Under the pieces are notes generated by a model. That model was given only the letters and a program-made list of their open reading frames with translations. It made no database searches and was not told where the DNA came from. Made by a program: the position numbers and the translations under genes. Shown one piece after another: positions 49,306 through 59,009 of a DNA stretch of 64,000 nucleotides; within the stretch, counting starts at the first letter, position 1, and every line of letters begins with the position of its first letter. Origin of the DNA: Sphingomonas taxi (GTDB lineage Bacteria; Pseudomonadota; Alphaproteobacteria; Sphingomonadales; Sphingomonadaceae); NCBI RefSeq assembly GCF_000764535.1, contig NZ_CP009571.1, positions 1,488,001-1,552,000 on the forward strand. The letters run 5' to 3'.

Positions 49306-50454
49306 ATGCGCGACCATGACATCATCGTCTATGGCGCGACCGGCTTTACCGGCCGCCTCGTCGCCGACTATCTCAGCCAGCAGCAGGTCACGCGCTGGGC
49401 GATGGCCGGGCGCAGCCGCGCCAAGCTGGAGGAGGTGCGCGACCTTATCGGCGCGCCCGCCGACACGCCGCTGATCGTCGCCGACGCCGACGATCCCGCC
49501 TCGCTCAAGGCGATGGCCGAATCGACCCGCGTCGTCGTCACCACCGTCGGCCCCTACCAGCTCTATGGCGCAGCCCTGGTCGCCGCCTCCGTCGCCGCCG
49601 GCACCGCTTATGTCGATCTGTGCGGCGAGCCAGCGTGGATGCGCCAGATGATCGACGCGCATCAGGCCGCCGCGCAGGCGAGCGGTGCGCGCATCGTCTT
49701 CTCCTGCGGTTTCGATTCGATCCCCTTCGATCTCGGGGTGCTCACCTTGCAGGAATGCGCGCGCGCGAAATACGGCCACCCCGCGCCGCGGGTGAAGGGC
49801 CGCGTCCGCGCGATGCAGGGCGGTTTCTCCGGCGGCACGGCGGCCAGCCTCAAGGCGACGCTCGCCGCCGCGGCGCGCGATCCGTCGATCCTCGGGCTGC
49901 TCGCCAATCCCTTCGCGCTGACGCCGGGGTTCAGCGGCCCTCACCAGCCGACCGGGCTGTTCCCGGAATTCGACGCGACGCTGAACACCTGGGTCGCGCC
50001 GTTCATCATGGCGGCGATCAACACCAAGAACGTCCACCGCACCAACTTCCTGCTCGGCCACCGCTACGGCACCGATTTCGTCTACGACGAGATGATGGTC
50101 GCCGGCCTCGGCGAGATGGGCAAGGCCGCCGCAGAGGCGATCGCCAAGCTCAATCCGCTCGCCAGCGACAAGGGCCCCAAGCCCGGCGAGGGCCCGAGCA
50201 AGGCGGAGCGCGACGCGGGCCATTACGACCTGCTGTTCGTCGGCCTGATGCCGGATGGCGCACGCTTCGACGCGGTGGTCACCGGCGATCGCGATCCCGG
50301 CTATGGCTCGACCAGCAAGATGATCGCCGAGACCGCGCGCTGCCTGCTCGAAACCGAAGGCGCGGGCGGCGTGTGGACGCCGGGCGCGCTGCTCGGCACG
50401 ACGCTGCGCGACCGGTTGCAGGACGAGGCGGGCCTGACCTTCACCGCCGGGTGA
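49306..50454 (+). CDS. saccharopine-dehydrogenase-like / trans-acting enoyl-reductase-like protein
   Basis: The product has 382 residues. The Rossmann start IIVYGATGFTGRLVADYLSQ is followed by VVVTTVGPYQLYGAALVAA and AYVDLCGEPAWMRQMI, then SCGFDSIPFDLGV. This is the sacchrp_dh_NADP family that includes mycobacterial trans-acting enoyl reductases. AGGAGAG precedes ATG 49306. It is a likely NAD(P)-dependent reductase of lipid-type substrates; no neighbour fixes the substrate. Confidence 0.85.
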   Translation: MRDHDIIVYGATGFTGRLVADYLSQQQVTRWAMAGRSRAKLEEVRDLIGAPADTPLIVADADDPASLKAMAESTRVVVTTVGPYQLYGAALVAASVAAGTAYVDLCGEPAWMRQMIDAHQAAAQASGARIVFSCGFDSIPFDLGVLTLQECARAKYGHPAPRVKGRVRAMQGGFSGGTAASLKATLAAAARDPSILGLLANPFALTPGFSGPHQPTGLFPEFDATLNTWVAPFIMAAINTKNVHRTNFLLGHRYGTDFVYDEMMVAGLGEMGKAAAEAIAKLNPLASDKGPKPGEGPSKAERDAGHYDLLFVGLMPDGARFDAVVTGDRDPGYGSTSKMIAETARCLLETEGAGGVWTPGALLGTTLRDRLQDEAGLTFTAG

Positions 50455-50496
50455 TCGAAACCTCCACAAAAGGTCGCATCATCCGCGGTTCACCAT

Positions 50497-50588
50497 AGTG
50501 CTCCTGCGCACGCAGGAGCCCAGGGCCAAGCAACCCGAAGCCTCGTGGGGTGTGGAACTCCCGGGCTCCTGCGTTCGCAGGAGCGCCG
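50497..50588. repeat. REPIN-like palindromic repeat, family B (copy 4)
   Basis: TAGTGCTCCTGCGCACGCAG and CTGCGTTCGCAGGAGCGCCG are inverted ends with a few changes. The rest of 50455-50693 holds nothing recognisable. Confidence 0.8.
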
Positions 50589-50693
50589 GGGGGCGTTTCC
50601 AGAGGTTTCGACTAGCTCCCGGGTGACAAAAGGGCGACGCTTCGGCGAGCATCACCCTCCCGGAACCGAAAGGATACCGAATATCGACCCGGC

Positions 50694-51158
50694 CTAGCGC
50701 ACCAACGTCACGAAACTATAGGCCGGTCGCTCGCCTTCGGCGGCGACGTCCTCCCGCGCCACCTCGCGCCAGCCGTCGAAGCCCGGCATCGTCACGTCGC
50801 CCTCGGCAGCGCAATGCACCTCGGTCAGCTCGATCCGGTCCGCCCGATCGCGGAACAGCGCGAACACCTCCGCCCCGCCGATCACCGCGACGTCGTCGCC
50901 CGCCAGTGCCAGCGCGGCATCGACGTCGTGAACCACCTCGGCGCCGGCCGCCGCCCAGCTCCGGTCCCGCGTCAGCACGATATGCCGCCGCCCCGGCAAG
51001 GGTGCGGGAAAGCTCTCGAACGTCTTGCGCCCCATCACCATCGGCCGTCCCAGCGTCATCGCCTTGAAGCGCTTGAGATCGGCGGGCAGCCGCCACGGCA
51101 AGCCGCCGTCGCGGCCGATCACGCCATTGTCGGCGCGCGCCAAGTGGAAGCTGATCAC
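50694..51158 (-). CDS. folA: dihydrofolate reductase
   Basis: The product has 154 residues from GTG 51158. Motifs are [20 protein letters not shown] (Trp-Arg, substrate Asp position), [15 protein letters not shown] and [13 protein letters not shown]. It reduces dihydrofolate to tetrahydrofolate with NADPH. The start overlaps the thyA stop by 4 nt (GTGA), so thyA and folA are coupled: ThyA makes dihydrofolate and FolA recycles it. Confidence 0.95.
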   Translation of the reverse strand: MISFHLARADNGVIGRDGGLPWRLPADLKRFKAMTLGRPMVMGRKTFESFPAPLPGRRHIVLTRDRSWAAAGAEVVHDVDAALALAGDDVAVIGGAEVFALFRDRADRIELTEVHCAAEGDVTMPGFDGWREVAREDVAAEGERPAYSFVTLVR

Positions 51159-51949
51159 ACCGACACCGCCGCCTTGATATGCGGCTGCGCGGCATAATCG
51201 TGCAGCACGAAATCCTCATAGGCATAGGCGTCGATCGAGTCGGGCCGGCGCAGGATCTCCAGCCGCGGCAGCGGCCCCGGCGTCCGCGTCAGTTGCAGAC
51301 GCGCCTGATCAAGGTGGTTGGTGTAGAGATGGCAGTCGCCCCCCGTCCAGATGAACTCCCCCACCTCGAGCCCGCATTGCTGCGCAAGGATGTGAGTCAG
51401 CAGCGCATAGCTGGCGATGTTGAACGGCACGCCGAGGAAGATATCCGCCGACCGTTGATAGAGTTGCAGCGACAGCCGGCCGTTGGCGACATGCGTCTGG
51501 AACAGGCAGTGGCAGGGCGCCAGCGCCATCGCGTGGAGGTCACCGGGGTTCCAGGCGGAGACGATCTGGCGGCGCGAGGCGGGCTGCGTCTTGATCTGCT
51601 CGACCAGTTCCGCGATCTGGTCGATGTGCCGACCGTCCGCCGCCACCCAGTCCCGCCATTGCTTGCCGTAAACGGGGCCGAGGTCGCCCGCCGCGTCCGC
51701 CCATTCGTCCCAGATGCGGACCTGCTGCTCCTGCAACCAGCGCACGTTGGTGTCGCCGCGCAGGAACCAGAGCAATTCGATGATGATCGAGCGCAGGTGC
51801 AACTTTTTGGTGGTGAGCACCGGAAAGCCCTGCGCCAGATCGAAGCGCATCTGCGCGCCGAAGACGGACAAGGTGCCGGTGCCGGTCCGGTCCATCTGCT
51901 CCGCGCCGCTGGTCAGCACGCGGTCCATGAGATCGAGATATTGCCGCAT
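51155..51949 (-). CDS. thyA: thymidylate synthase
   Basis: The product has 264 residues, as in E. coli. [20 protein letters not shown] starts it; [19 protein letters not shown], the nucleophile Cys in [33 protein letters not shown] and [14 protein letters not shown] are all conserved. It methylates dUMP to dTMP with methylene-tetrahydrofolate. ATG 51949 fits. It leads the thyA-folA operon and is divergent from the RadC-like gene. Confidence 0.97.
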   Translation of the reverse strand: MRQYLDLMDRVLTSGAEQMDRTGTGTLSVFGAQMRFDLAQGFPVLTTKKLHLRSIIIELLWFLRGDTNVRWLQEQQVRIWDEWADAAGDLGPVYGKQWRDWVAADGRHIDQIAELVEQIKTQPASRRQIVSAWNPGDLHAMALAPCHCLFQTHVANGRLSLQLYQRSADIFLGVPFNIASYALLTHILAQQCGLEVGEFIWTGGDCHLYTNHLDQARLQLTRTPGPLPRLEILRRPDSIDAYAYEDFVLHDYAAQPHIKAAVSV

Positions 51950-52027
51950 GCGCGACGCGTACCGCCTGCGGCCGATTTGGGCGAGCTTTTTGCTGCGTAG
52001 CGCGGGTGGCTGCGGCAAGGATCGCTG

Positions 52028-52417
52028 GTGCCGGATCCCTCTGCTCCGATCGTGATCGCCGATGCGCGCGCGGCTGCCGTCCTGCTCACCGGGCTGGCGG
52101 ACGCGGCGATCGAGCGCGCGGTCGTGCTCTATCTTGATCCGCAATGGACGCTTCTCGGCCGGTCCGACTTCGTCGGGACCGCCGATACGGTAACGCCGCC
52201 GCTGCGCGCGATCATCGCCGAGGCGCTGCGACTCGACGCGACGGCGCTGGTCCTGGCGCACAACCATCCGCGCGGCAGCACCCGGCCGAGCGCCGCGGAC
52301 ATGGCCTATACGCGCGCGCTCGCACGGGTGGCGGACGCGCTCGATCTGGTGCTGGCGGACCATCTGATCGTCGCGGGCGCCGAGGTGACGAGCCTGCGCG
52401 ACGCGGGACTGATCTAG
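52028..52417 (+). CDS. RadC-like JAB/MPN-domain protein, single domain
   Basis: The product has 129 residues from GTG 52028. The metal motif [20 protein letters not shown] (HxHPxGxxxPSxxD) and [18 protein letters not shown] are those of the RadC C-terminal domain. The N-terminal helix-hairpin-helix part of full RadC (about 90 residues) is missing. The MPN fold suggests a metal-dependent hydrolase, but RadC function is unsettled. It sits 78 nt from thyA in the opposite direction. Confidence 0.8.
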   Translation: MPDPSAPIVIADARAAAVLLTGLADAAIERAVVLYLDPQWTLLGRSDFVGTADTVTPPLRAIIAEALRLDATALVLAHNHPRGSTRPSAADMAYTRALARVADALDLVLADHLIVAGAEVTSLRDAGLI

Positions 52418-52736
52418 GCGGGTTCGACCTCAGGGCTTTGCGGAAAAAGTCCTCCCCTAGTAGGGCAGGGCAATCGCATATGGAGGCTCGTGTGAGCCTG
52501 TCGTCTTCCAAGCCCACTCCGTCACCCCGGACTCGTTCCGGGGTCCACCCTGCGGCGAGGAGAAAGGCTTGATTCGACACCGTTCTCTCGCGGCCCGGTG
52601 GACCCCGGAACGAGTCCGGGGTGACGAATCTAATGGGGAAATTGATAGAGCCTCATCACTGCAGCCATATGCGATAGCCCTCCCCCTGACGGAGGAGGAA
52701 TTCGACTGAACACGATCCCGCTCGGCGCGTCCCCGC
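52418..52736. other. 319-bp intergenic region filled by one composite element
   Basis: Apart from short flanks, the gap is the composite repeat at 52468-52680. No gene is supported. Confidence 0.65.
52468..52680. repeat. composite family-A element with outer inverted arms
   Basis: The outer arms GGGCAATCGCATATGG (52468-52483) and CCATATGCGATAGCCC (52665-52680) match at 15 of 16 positions. Inside lies a family-A REPIN with 28-nt arms at 52521-52548 and 52598-52625. Similar outer arms flank the copies at 57316-57527 and, degraded, 39916-40125, all about 210-213 bp. Confidence 0.8.
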
Positions 52737-53453
52737 CTAGCGGAGGACGCAGGGCTTGATCGCTTCCGGCTCCGGCCGCGGGCCGACCGCGCGGAAGGTC
52801 GCCAGATAGCCGCCGGCGGAGGGCATCTCCGTCATCGACACCTGGCGATAGCCGACCGCCTCGAACTCGCAGCGGAGCAGCGCCGGCGGGGTGCCGTGAT
52901 TCTGCGTCTGGCGATTGGCGTCGACGACGACGACCAGCCCGTCGGGCTTCAGCGCCGGCCGCAGCCGCCACAGAAACTCATAGGGTTGCTCGATCTCGTG
53001 GTACATGTGAACCATCAGCACACGGTCGAAGCTCGCATCGGGCAGCTTGGGGTCGGCGGGCGCGCCCAGCCGGACCGAGACGTTTTCCAGATCCTCGCGC
53101 GCGACGCGCTCGGCGAGCATGTCGCGCACGCTCGCGACGATATCCTCCGCCAGCACGCGTCCCGCCTTGCCGACGCGGCTCGCCAGACGGATCGTGTAAT
53201 AGCCCTCGCCTGCACCGATGTCGGCGACGGTCATGCCCTTGGCGATACCCGCCTTGTTCATCACCTCGCTCGCCTCGTTGAGCCGGTCGCGCGCCTCCTC
53301 GTTCGACCAGCGCGCCGAGACGATATGCGCCACCGGCCGATCCGCCACGGGAAAGAGCATCGGCTGTTCGTCGCGCTTGATCAGCGGCTTGGACCCGTCG
53401 CACGCGGCCAGCGCCAGCACGGACGCGACGATCAGGGTCCGGCGCAGGCTCAA
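52737..53453 (-). CDS. class I SAM-dependent methyltransferase with lipoprotein signal
   Basis: The product has 238 residues from TTG 53453. The N-terminus is SLRRTLIVASVLALAACDGS, a lipoprotein signal with lipobox LAAC (C18) and Asp after the Cys. The Rossmann methyltransferase domain follows: MTVADIGAGEGYYTIRLASR (motif I), LAEDIVASVRDML and SFDRVLMVHMYHEIEQP. GGAGG lies 8 nt before TTG inside the end of prfB, and TTGA overlaps the prfB stop. An exported SAM enzyme is unexpected because SAM is cytosolic. Confidence 0.8.
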   Translation of the reverse strand: MSLRRTLIVASVLALAACDGSKPLIKRDEQPMLFPVADRPVAHIVSARWSNEEARDRLNEASEVMNKAGIAKGMTVADIGAGEGYYTIRLASRVGKAGRVLAEDIVASVRDMLAERVAREDLENVSVRLGAPADPKLPDASFDRVLMVHMYHEIEQPYEFLWRLRPALKPDGLVVVVDANRQTQNHGTPPALLRCEFEAVGYRQVSMTEMPSAGGYLATFRAVGPRPEPEAIKPCVLR

Positions 53454-54577
53454 TCCACGTCCTCCACCTCGACCTTTTCGCCGGTCACGCGCTGCGACAG
53501 CGCCGCCGCCATGAACGGATCGAGCGCGCCGTCGAGCACGTCGCTCGGTGCGGTCGAGGTCGTGCCGGTGCGCAGGTCCTTCACCAGCTGATACGGCTGG
53601 AGCACGTAGCTGCGGATCTGATGCCCCCAGCCGATATCGGTCTTGGTCGCATTCTCGGCGTTTGCCGCCTGTTCGCGAATCGCGAGTTCGCGCTCGTACA
53701 GGCGGGCGCGCAACTGGTTGTACGCCTCCGCCTTGTTCTTGTGCTGCGAACGCTGGTTCTGGCACTGCACGACGATGCCGGTCGGGATATGCGTGATGCG
53801 CACCGCCGAATCGGTCGTGTTGATGTGCTGGCCGCCCGCTCCGCTCGCGCGATAGGTGTCGATGCGCAGGTCGCTCTCGTTATATTCGACCTGGATGTCG
53901 TCATCGATGACCGGATAGACCCAGACGCTCGAGAAACTGGTGTGGCGCCGCGCCGCGCTATCATAGGGGCTGATCCGGACCAGCCGGTGCACGCCGCTCT
54001 CGGTCTTGGCATAGCCGTAGGCGTTCTCGCCCTTGACCAGCAACGTCGCCGACTTGATCCCCGCCTGTTCGCCGGCGTGATAGTCGATCAGCTCGACCTT
54101 CATGCCGCGGCGCTCGGCCCAGCGCGTGTACATGCGCTGCAGCATGCCCGCCCAGTCCTGGCTCTCGGTGCCGCCGGCGCCCGAGTTGATCTCGATATAG
54201 GTGTCGTTCGCGTCGGCCTCCCCGGCGAGCAGCGCCTGGATCTTGTCGCGATCGGCGCGTTCCGCCAGCGCGGCGAGCGCCTCGACGCCCTCCGCCTCCA
54301 TCGCGGTGTCGCCCTCGGCCTCGGCCATCTCGATCAGCTCGACCGTGTCGTCGAGCTCGGACTGGATCGCGCGCGTCGCGGTGATCGCCTCGTCGAGGCG
54401 CCGCCGCTCGCGCATCACCTCCTGCGCGGCCTTGGGGTCGTTCCACAGCGCCTGGTCCTCGACGCGGGCGTTGAGTTCGTCGAGACGGCGGAGCGCACGG
54501 TCCCAATCGAGGAACCGGCGCAGCAATGCCAGTGCCTCTTTGATGCTGTCGACGTGGGACTGCGCTTCGGCGCGCAT
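53450..54577 (-). CDS. prfB: peptide chain release factor 2
   Basis: The product has 375 residues. The GGQ motif that triggers peptide release is at 248-250 (RASGAGGQHINTTDSAVRI). The stop-reading tripeptide is SPY at 203-205 (RISPYDSAARRHTSF) rather than the SPF of E. coli, as is common in alphaproteobacteria. The reading frame passes LLRRFLDWDRALRRL without interruption, so there is no programmed +1 frameshift. The gene is coupled to the methyltransferase gene downstream and lies 55 nt after the PBP1A gene stop. Confidence 0.96.
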   Translation of the reverse strand: MRAEAQSHVDSIKEALALLRRFLDWDRALRRLDELNARVEDQALWNDPKAAQEVMRERRRLDEAITATRAIQSELDDTVELIEMAEAEGDTAMEAEGVEALAALAERADRDKIQALLAGEADANDTYIEINSGAGGTESQDWAGMLQRMYTRWAERRGMKVELIDYHAGEQAGIKSATLLVKGENAYGYAKTESGVHRLVRISPYDSAARRHTSFSSVWVYPVIDDDIQVEYNESDLRIDTYRASGAGGQHINTTDSAVRITHIPTGIVVQCQNQRSQHKNKAEAYNQLRARLYERELAIREQAANAENATKTDIGWGHQIRSYVLQPYQLVKDLRTGTTSTAPSDVLDGALDPFMAAALSQRVTGEKVEVEDVD

Positions 54578-54632
54578 GGGAACTCTCCGGGTAAGCTGAA
54601 TGGCGATGGAAGCGCCTATGTAGGAGCAGGCG

Positions 54633-57152
54633 CTAGTAGATTCCGCCTTGTCTTTGCAAGAAATCGCTGTCGCGGGGCGTATTGGCCGCGCGGGTGGGGG
54701 CGGCGGTCGCCGCCGCGGCGGCCGGTGAAGGCCCGCGATGGATCGCGCGGCGCGGCTCGCTCTGCGGCTTGAACGCCTCCCAGATCACCGCCGCCTTGGG
54801 ATCGGCGTCGGTCGGGAAGGTACCGTAGACCGGCCGCCCGCTCGCCCGGTCGATGCGCACCATGCGGATGCCGGCGGGGGCGCGGAACGGGATCTTCTCG
54901 AGTCCCTCATACGCCTTGACCGCGAACTCCTTGAAGATCGGCGCGGCGAAGGTGCCGCCCTGCGCATAGCCGCCGAGGTTGGTCGGCGTGTCGTAGCCGA
55001 CGTAGAGCCCGCCGATGAATTGCGGCGTACCGCCGACGAACCAGACGTCGGTCGGGCCGGTCGTCGTGCCGGTCTTGCCGAACATCGGCCGGTCGAGATC
55101 GCGTAGCACGACCGCGGTGCCGCGCTGGATCACGCCCTCGGTGATATGGACCATCTGATAGGCGGTCATCGCATCGATCACCTGCCGCGCGCGGTCGCCG
55201 GGGCGTGGCATCGCCTTGCCGTCCCAGTCGCGCGCGTTGCAGCCGTCGCAGGCGCGCCAATTCTCGGGCAGGATGACCTTGCCGTGGCGATCCTGGACGA
55301 AGTCGATCAGCGTCGGCGCGTGCGCACGGCCGTTGTTGGCCAGCGTCGCATAAGCGTTGACCATGCGGCTGACCGTGGTGACGCCGGCGCCGAGCGCATT
55401 GGCGAGATAGGGCTGATAGTCGCCCACCCCCATCCGCTTCATCACGTCGACCACCTTCGGCATGCCGGTGGTCGCGGCGGCGCGCACGGTCATCAGGTTG
55501 CGCGACTGTTCGATGCCCCAGCGCATCGTATGCGGCCCGGCGGCGCGCATATTGCCGAAGTTGCGGAAGCATTTCTGCCCGAGCCGCGCGCCCTGGTAGA
55601 CGCAGAACGGCCCGTCGATGATGATCGACGCCGGCGTCATGCCATTCTCCAGCGCGGCGGAATAGACGATCGGCTTGATCGTCGAGCCGGGCTGGCGCAG
55701 CGCCTGCGTCGCGCGGTTGAACGCCTGCAACCGGCTGTCGAAGCCGCCCTGCATCGCCAGCACGCGCCCGGTCGCCGGCTCCTCGACGACGAAGCCGCCG
55801 GAGACCTTGGGCACAGAGCGCAGGCTGTATTCGCCACCCGCCGGCGCCACCGCGATGATGTCGCCCGGCTCGATCGCGCCGAAGCTCGTACCGCCCTTGC
55901 CGCGCACCGGCATTTGGGCGTTGCCCCGCGGCAGACGACCGGTCTGGCCGTCGGAGAACCCGATCTGCCACGCGTCGCCGTCGCGCGCGATCACGATGCC
56001 GGCACGCCAGTCGCTATAGTCGAGCCCGATATTGGTGTTGAGCAACGTCTGGAGCCAGTTGTCGCCGTCGACGTCCTTGTGCGCGATCGGCCCGGCCCAG
56101 CCGCGGCCGCGATCGTAGCGCAACAGACCATCGCGCAGCGCCTCCGCCGCAAGATCCTGCAACCGCGTGTCGAGCGAGGTGCGCACCCACAGGCCACCCT
56201 GATAGACGCCATAGGGCCCGTCGCGCGCGGTCTCGCCGAACCTGCCGATCAGCTGGCGACGTACCTCCTCGACGAAATAGCCGCCGACCCGCTCGAATTT
56301 CGGCGTGCGGCGCAGGATCGTGCCGAGCGGCTCGCCCGCCGCCTGGTCGTGCTGGGCCTGGGTGATGAAGCCGTTGCGCAGCATCTCGCCGAGCACGTAA
56401 TTGCGCCGCGTCATCGCGCGGTCGGCGTGGCGGACGGGATCGTAGTTCGACGGCCCCTTGGGCAGGATCGCCAGATAGGCGAGCTGCGCGAGGTCGAGCT
56501 CGTCGAGCTCCTTGTCGAAATAGGCGTGGCTCGCCGCCTCGACGCCGAAGGCGTTCCGCCCCAGCGCGATCTGGTTGAGATAGAGTTCGAGGATCTGCGG
56601 CTTGGTCAGCGTATCCTCGATCTTATAGGCGAGGATCGCCTCCTTGAGCTTGCGCGTCGGCGAATAGGCGTTGCCGATCAACAGGTTCTTGGCGACCTGC
56701 TGGGTAATGGTCGAGCCGCCCTTGGCGCGCCGGCCGGTGCCGAACTTGCGCGCATAATCGATCACCGCACCGCCGAGGCCGGGATAGTCGACGCCGTGAT
56801 GCTCGAAGAAGGTCTTGTCCTCCGCGGCGAGAAAGGCGCGGACGAGCATCGGCGGATATTCGGCGAAGCTCAATTCGACGCGGCGTTCGCGGGCGTAGGA
56901 CTGGATCGGCGTCCCGTCGATGCCGCGCACGTTGGTGGGCAGCGGCGGTTCGTAGGTGCGCAACTGGTCGACCGAGGGCAGGTCGCGCAGGATCGTCACC
57001 CACAGCACGCCATAGCCGATCGCCGCGAGCAGCGCGAGGATCGCCAGCCCCTTGACCCACCAGCGCCGCCAGACGCGACGCACGAGGCCGCGCAGCCCGC
57101 CTTGATCGCGGAATGCGGTGAATCGGGAGGTGCGGGGAGCTTCGGACGCCAT
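54633..57152 (-). CDS. mrcA: penicillin-binding protein 1A, bifunctional
   Basis: The product has 839 residues. A cytoplasmic basic start and one helix (about 33-55) precede the GT51 glycosyltransferase (about 90-260): EDKTFFEHHGVDYPG (catalytic Glu), GGSTITQQVAKNLL and RKLKEAILAYKIE. An OB-like insert follows. The transpeptidase (about 480-760) has QPGSTIKPIVYSA (SxxK), EQSRNLMTV (SxN) and FGKTGTTTGPTDVW (KTG). It polymerises and crosslinks peptidoglycan at the inner membrane. It precedes prfB in the same direction. Confidence 0.95.
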   Translation of the reverse strand: MASEAPRTSRFTAFRDQGGLRGLVRRVWRRWWVKGLAILALLAAIGYGVLWVTILRDLPSVDQLRTYEPPLPTNVRGIDGTPIQSYARERRVELSFAEYPPMLVRAFLAAEDKTFFEHHGVDYPGLGGAVIDYARKFGTGRRAKGGSTITQQVAKNLLIGNAYSPTRKLKEAILAYKIEDTLTKPQILELYLNQIALGRNAFGVEAASHAYFDKELDELDLAQLAYLAILPKGPSNYDPVRHADRAMTRRNYVLGEMLRNGFITQAQHDQAAGEPLGTILRRTPKFERVGGYFVEEVRRQLIGRFGETARDGPYGVYQGGLWVRTSLDTRLQDLAAEALRDGLLRYDRGRGWAGPIAHKDVDGDNWLQTLLNTNIGLDYSDWRAGIVIARDGDAWQIGFSDGQTGRLPRGNAQMPVRGKGGTSFGAIEPGDIIAVAPAGGEYSLRSVPKVSGGFVVEEPATGRVLAMQGGFDSRLQAFNRATQALRQPGSTIKPIVYSAALENGMTPASIIIDGPFCVYQGARLGQKCFRNFGNMRAAGPHTMRWGIEQSRNLMTVRAAATTGMPKVVDVMKRMGVGDYQPYLANALGAGVTTVSRMVNAYATLANNGRAHAPTLIDFVQDRHGKVILPENWRACDGCNARDWDGKAMPRPGDRARQVIDAMTAYQMVHITEGVIQRGTAVVLRDLDRPMFGKTGTTTGPTDVWFVGGTPQFIGGLYVGYDTPTNLGGYAQGGTFAAPIFKEFAVKAYEGLEKIPFRAPAGIRMVRIDRASGRPVYGTFPTDADPKAAVIWEAFKPQSEPRRAIHRGPSPAAAAATAAPTRAANTPRDSDFLQRQGGIY

Positions 57153-57656
57153 GGTTCAGGCGCCGGCGTGTAGCAGGTTCGCGCCCGGTTGCCACCCTCA
57201 CCCCACCTGTCCCGTCATTCCGGCGCACGCCGGGATGGCGGGGAGAGTCGGTCGACAATTCCTCGCCCTCCACCACTCGGCATGCGCCGAGCGGTCCCCA
57301 TCCCCCTTGCAGGCAGGGCTATCGCATTTGCCTAGGTTGATGAGGTTCAATCGGTTTCATCATTGGATCCGTCACCCCGGACTTGTTCCGGGGTCCACCC
57401 AGCCGCAAGAGAATGGTGTCGACTTAAGCCTTTCTCCTCGCCGCAGAGTAGACCCCGGAACAAGTCCGGGGTGACGGGGTGGGCTTGGAGGTCGGCGGGT
57501 TTGGATCAAGGTTCATGTGCGATAGCCGTGCCATTGCGGGGAAGGAATTTACCGCCACTCATCCCCCGTTCAGCCCGAGGCGCGCACCGCTTTCGCCGTG
57601 ACCTCCCCACGCCGCCCGCCTATACTCACGCCGTGATCTTCCGGACCGTCCCCAGC
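57153..57656. other. 504-bp intergenic region with one composite element
   Basis: It separates the divergent PBP1A and M48 genes. A single family-C-type palindrome lies near 57211-57238 (TTCCGGCGCACGCCGG), and the composite family-A element fills 57316-57527. No gene is supported. Confidence 0.6.
57316..57527. repeat. composite family-A element with outer inverted arms
   Basis: Outer arms GGGCTATCGCATTTG (57316-57330) and CATGTGCGATAGCC (57514-57527) flank a family-A REPIN with inverted arms 57371-57398 and 57448-57475, which carry one mismatch. Confidence 0.78.
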
Positions 57657-59009
57657 ATGAAACGTCTCGCCTGCTTCGCTGCCGTCGCGGCGCTCGTCTC
57701 CGCTGCGCCCGTACAGGCGCAATCGATCCTGCGCGATGCCGAGACCGAGTCGATGTTCAGCGACATGGCGGTGCCGCTGGTCAAGGCCGCCGGCCTGTCG
57801 CCCCGCGACGTCAAGGTCGTGCTGATCAACGACGAATCGATCAACGCCTTCGTCGCCGGCGGGCAGACGGTCTACGTCCACTCCGGCCTGTTGCAGGCGG
57901 CGGTCAATGCCAACCAGGTGCAGGGCGTGATCGCGCACGAACTCGGCCATATCGCCGACGGTCACGTCGTCCTCGCCGACAACGGCATCAAGCCGGCGAT
58001 GCACATCACCTTGCTGTCGATGGTGCTCGGCCTCGCCGCGGTGGCCGCCGGCGCGGGCGAGGCCGGCGCGGGATTGATGGCGCTCGGCCAGTCCGCCGGC
58101 ATGGCGAAATATCTCTCGTTCAGCCGGACGCAGGAAAACTCCGCCGACGCCGCCGGCGCGCGCTTCCTCAACGCCGCGGGGGTCACCGGCAAGGGCATGC
58201 TGAGCTTCTTCAAGACGCTACAGCAGCAGGAATATCGCTACGGCGTCGAGAATATCGATCCGTTCATGCAGACCCACCCGCTGTCCGGCGAGCGGATCGC
58301 CAATCTCACCGCGGTGCTGCAGAATTCGCCGGCATGGAGCAAGCCGTCCGACCCCGCGCTGGAGGAGCGCTTCCGGCGCGTGAAGGCGAAATTGGAGGGC
58401 TATGTGATGACGCCCGACCGGACGCTGAAGGATTTCCCCGAGAGCGACGGCAGCATCTACGCGCATTACGCCCGTGCCTATGCCTGGCATAAGGCCGGCT
58501 ATCCCGACAAGGCGGACGCCGAATCGGTCGCGCTGATTAAGGCCAAACCCGACGATCCCTATTTCCAGGAAATCCGTGGCCAGATCCTGCTCGAGGCCGG
58601 CCGCCCCGTCGACGCGATTCCGCCGCTACGCGCCGCCACCGAAGGCTCGCGCAACAATCCGTTGATCGCCACCACCTTCGGCCACGCGCTGATCGCGACC
58701 GAGAACAAGGCCAATTATCCCGAAGCGATCAAGGTGCTGCGCGTCGCGGTCGGTCGCGACGACGAGAATCCGTTCGCCTGGTATCAGCTCGGCACCGTCT
58801 ATGAGTTGACCGGCGACACGCCGCGCGCCGCGCTCGCCACCGCCGAGCGTGCCAGCATGGAGGGCGACCACCGCACCGCCGCGCAGAGCGCGCGCTATGC
58901 GCTCGCCAACCTTCCCGCCAACACGTCCGATTGGATCCGCGCGCAAGACATTGCGATGGCCGCGCAGAACGACATGGACGACAATCCGAAGAAATATAAG
59001 AAACGATGA
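57657..59009 (+). CDS. periplasmic M48 metalloprotease with TPR tail (BepA-like)
   Basis: The product has 450 residues. A signal peptide ends at PVQA (about 22). The M48 domain has VIAHELGHIADGH with HELGH at 94-98 and the third ligand in RTQENSADAAGARFL. A helical TPR-type region fills about 290-440 (AHYARAYAWHKAGYPDKADA). BepA-like proteins repair or degrade misassembled outer-membrane proteins. GTG 57633 is a weaker start that would spoil the signal peptide. The stop overlaps the DsbA-like gene by 4 nt, so they are coupled. Confidence 0.9.
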   Translation: MKRLACFAAVAALVSAAPVQAQSILRDAETESMFSDMAVPLVKAAGLSPRDVKVVLINDESINAFVAGGQTVYVHSGLLQAAVNANQVQGVIAHELGHIADGHVVLADNGIKPAMHITLLSMVLGLAAVAAGAGEAGAGLMALGQSAGMAKYLSFSRTQENSADAAGARFLNAAGVTGKGMLSFFKTLQQQEYRYGVENIDPFMQTHPLSGERIANLTAVLQNSPAWSKPSDPALEERFRRVKAKLEGYVMTPDRTLKDFPESDGSIYAHYARAYAWHKAGYPDKADAESVALIKAKPDDPYFQEIRGQILLEAGRPVDAIPPLRAATEGSRNNPLIATTFGHALIATENKANYPEAIKVLRVAVGRDDENPFAWYQLGTVYELTGDTPRAALATAERASMEGDHRTAAQSARYALANLPANTSDWIRAQDIAMAAQNDMDDNPKKYKKR

